A stretch of 64,000 bases of DNA from NCBI GenBank assembly GCA_965214325.1, contig CBDCBG010000006.1, positions 2,542,001 to 2,606,000 on the forward strand, written 5' to 3'. The notes below the pieces were generated by a model that made no database searches, was not told the DNA's origin, and saw only the letters and a list, made by a program, of their open reading frames with translations. The translations under genes and the position numbers were made by a program. This DNA is from JAJEFO01 sp965214325 (GTDB taxonomy: Bacteria; Pseudomonadota; Alphaproteobacteria; Rhodobacterales; Rhodobacteraceae). Shown one piece after another: positions 63,756 through 64,000 of the stretch. Every line of letters begins with the position of its first letter. The stretch's first letter is position 1.

Positions 63756-64000
63756 CTGTAGTACTCCGGTCCTCTGATGTTGGAATGTTCGATGGGTCTG
63801 GTCTCGGGTTCCTGCCCGTCGACGAGATCGGCGCCGGTGCGCAGGATGTTGTCGAGCCCGCGCCAGGTCCTGGAGCCGAGATCCAGCGCGTAGCGGCAGG
63901 CGTTGTCGAGGCGCTCCGGCCCGTGGCTCCCTGCCAGGCGGAGCACGCCGTAGCAGGAACGGAAGCCGAACTCCGGGTTGGAATTGCGTCCCATGACCGC
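63752..64000 (-). CDS. istA: IS21 transposase IstA, copy 2, C-terminal part (cut by window end)
   Basis: About 82 codons of the C-terminus, identical to the end of the 25372-26901 protein (NPEFGFRSCYGVLRLAGSHGP and LRTGADLVDGQEPE). The DDE core lies beyond the window. Confidence 0.93.
   Translation of the reverse strand, partial: AVMGRNSNPEFGFRSCYGVLRLAGSHGPERLDNACRYALDLGSRTWRGLDNILRTGADLVDGQEPETRPIEHSNIRGPEYYR

Larger units (their letters stand above)
62511..64000 (-). mobile_element. IS21-family element, copy 2 (runs off the window)
   Basis: Identical, as far as compared, to 24130-25619 at a constant offset of 38381. It includes the four terminal repeats (62511-62603), the non-coding stretch, istB and the start of the istA 3' part. 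It lies in the same orientation as copy 1. Confidence 0.93.

Overview
The window looks like part of a chromosome from a GC-rich alphaproteobacterium, most likely close to Rhodobacterales. The evidence is the order leuS-lptE-holA, a DUF2125 protein, the block mutY-DUF721-dsbA, DUF4170 next to lpxK, serB facing serC-serA, and a DinB with an N-terminal zinc finger. No rRNA, CRISPR array or complete tRNA was seen. Insertion sequences take up about a third of the window.

Layout. 1-8778 is housekeeping: leuS end, lptE, holA, DUF2125, a CoxG-like protein, pmbA, a cysQ-like phosphatase, mutY, DUF721 and dsbA. 8779-9993 is IS debris (TnpB and IS110 remnants). 9994-12243 holds lpxK, DUF4170 and a calcineurin-like phosphatase, with no waaA between DUF4170 and lpxK. 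12240-13500 is an IscB (OMEGA) element whose nuclease gene has lost the RuvC-II/HNH part. 13516-21430 carries an aquaporin, serA, serC, serB and thiBPQ behind a TPP riboswitch.

22132-33173 is a resolved IS-in-IS nest. An IS66-type element (8-bp target duplication GTTTCAAC) was hit by an IS110 element, by an IS1634-type element (CTTAAT) that was itself hit by an IS21-type element (CTCCACCGG), and by a 2479-bp IS (CGAGATCGCC) whose transposase carries an N-terminal DUF4338/DruA domain.

33247-39813 is an operon under a ROK repressor: M20 hydrolase, ribose/fructose-type ABC importer and a YhfX-like PLP enzyme, with a perfect operator palindrome upstream. 39936-48270 has aroC, a 143-bp MITE-like element, rnhB, an NfeD/SPFH pair, dinB, slt and dapA. 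48663-57386 is a branched-chain-type ABC importer joined to an aldehyde dehydrogenase, a coniferyl-alcohol-dehydrogenase-like SDR and a flotillin, suggesting uptake and oxidation of an aromatic or other alcohol/aldehyde. 57387-64000 is a second IS cluster: TnpB remnant, a zinc-finger gene plus istA/istB of a second IS21 type split by IS1634 copy 2, a fragment of a third IS end, and a second, apparently identical copy of the first IS21 element running off the window.

Most notable: the DruA-DDE transposase element, the internally deleted IscB with its probable omega RNA, the zinc-finger gene that belongs to an IS21-type operon, and the IS110 element whose CT core and structured left end fit a bridge-RNA recombinase. 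All identifications are from reading the sequence and family knowledge; no database search was run.
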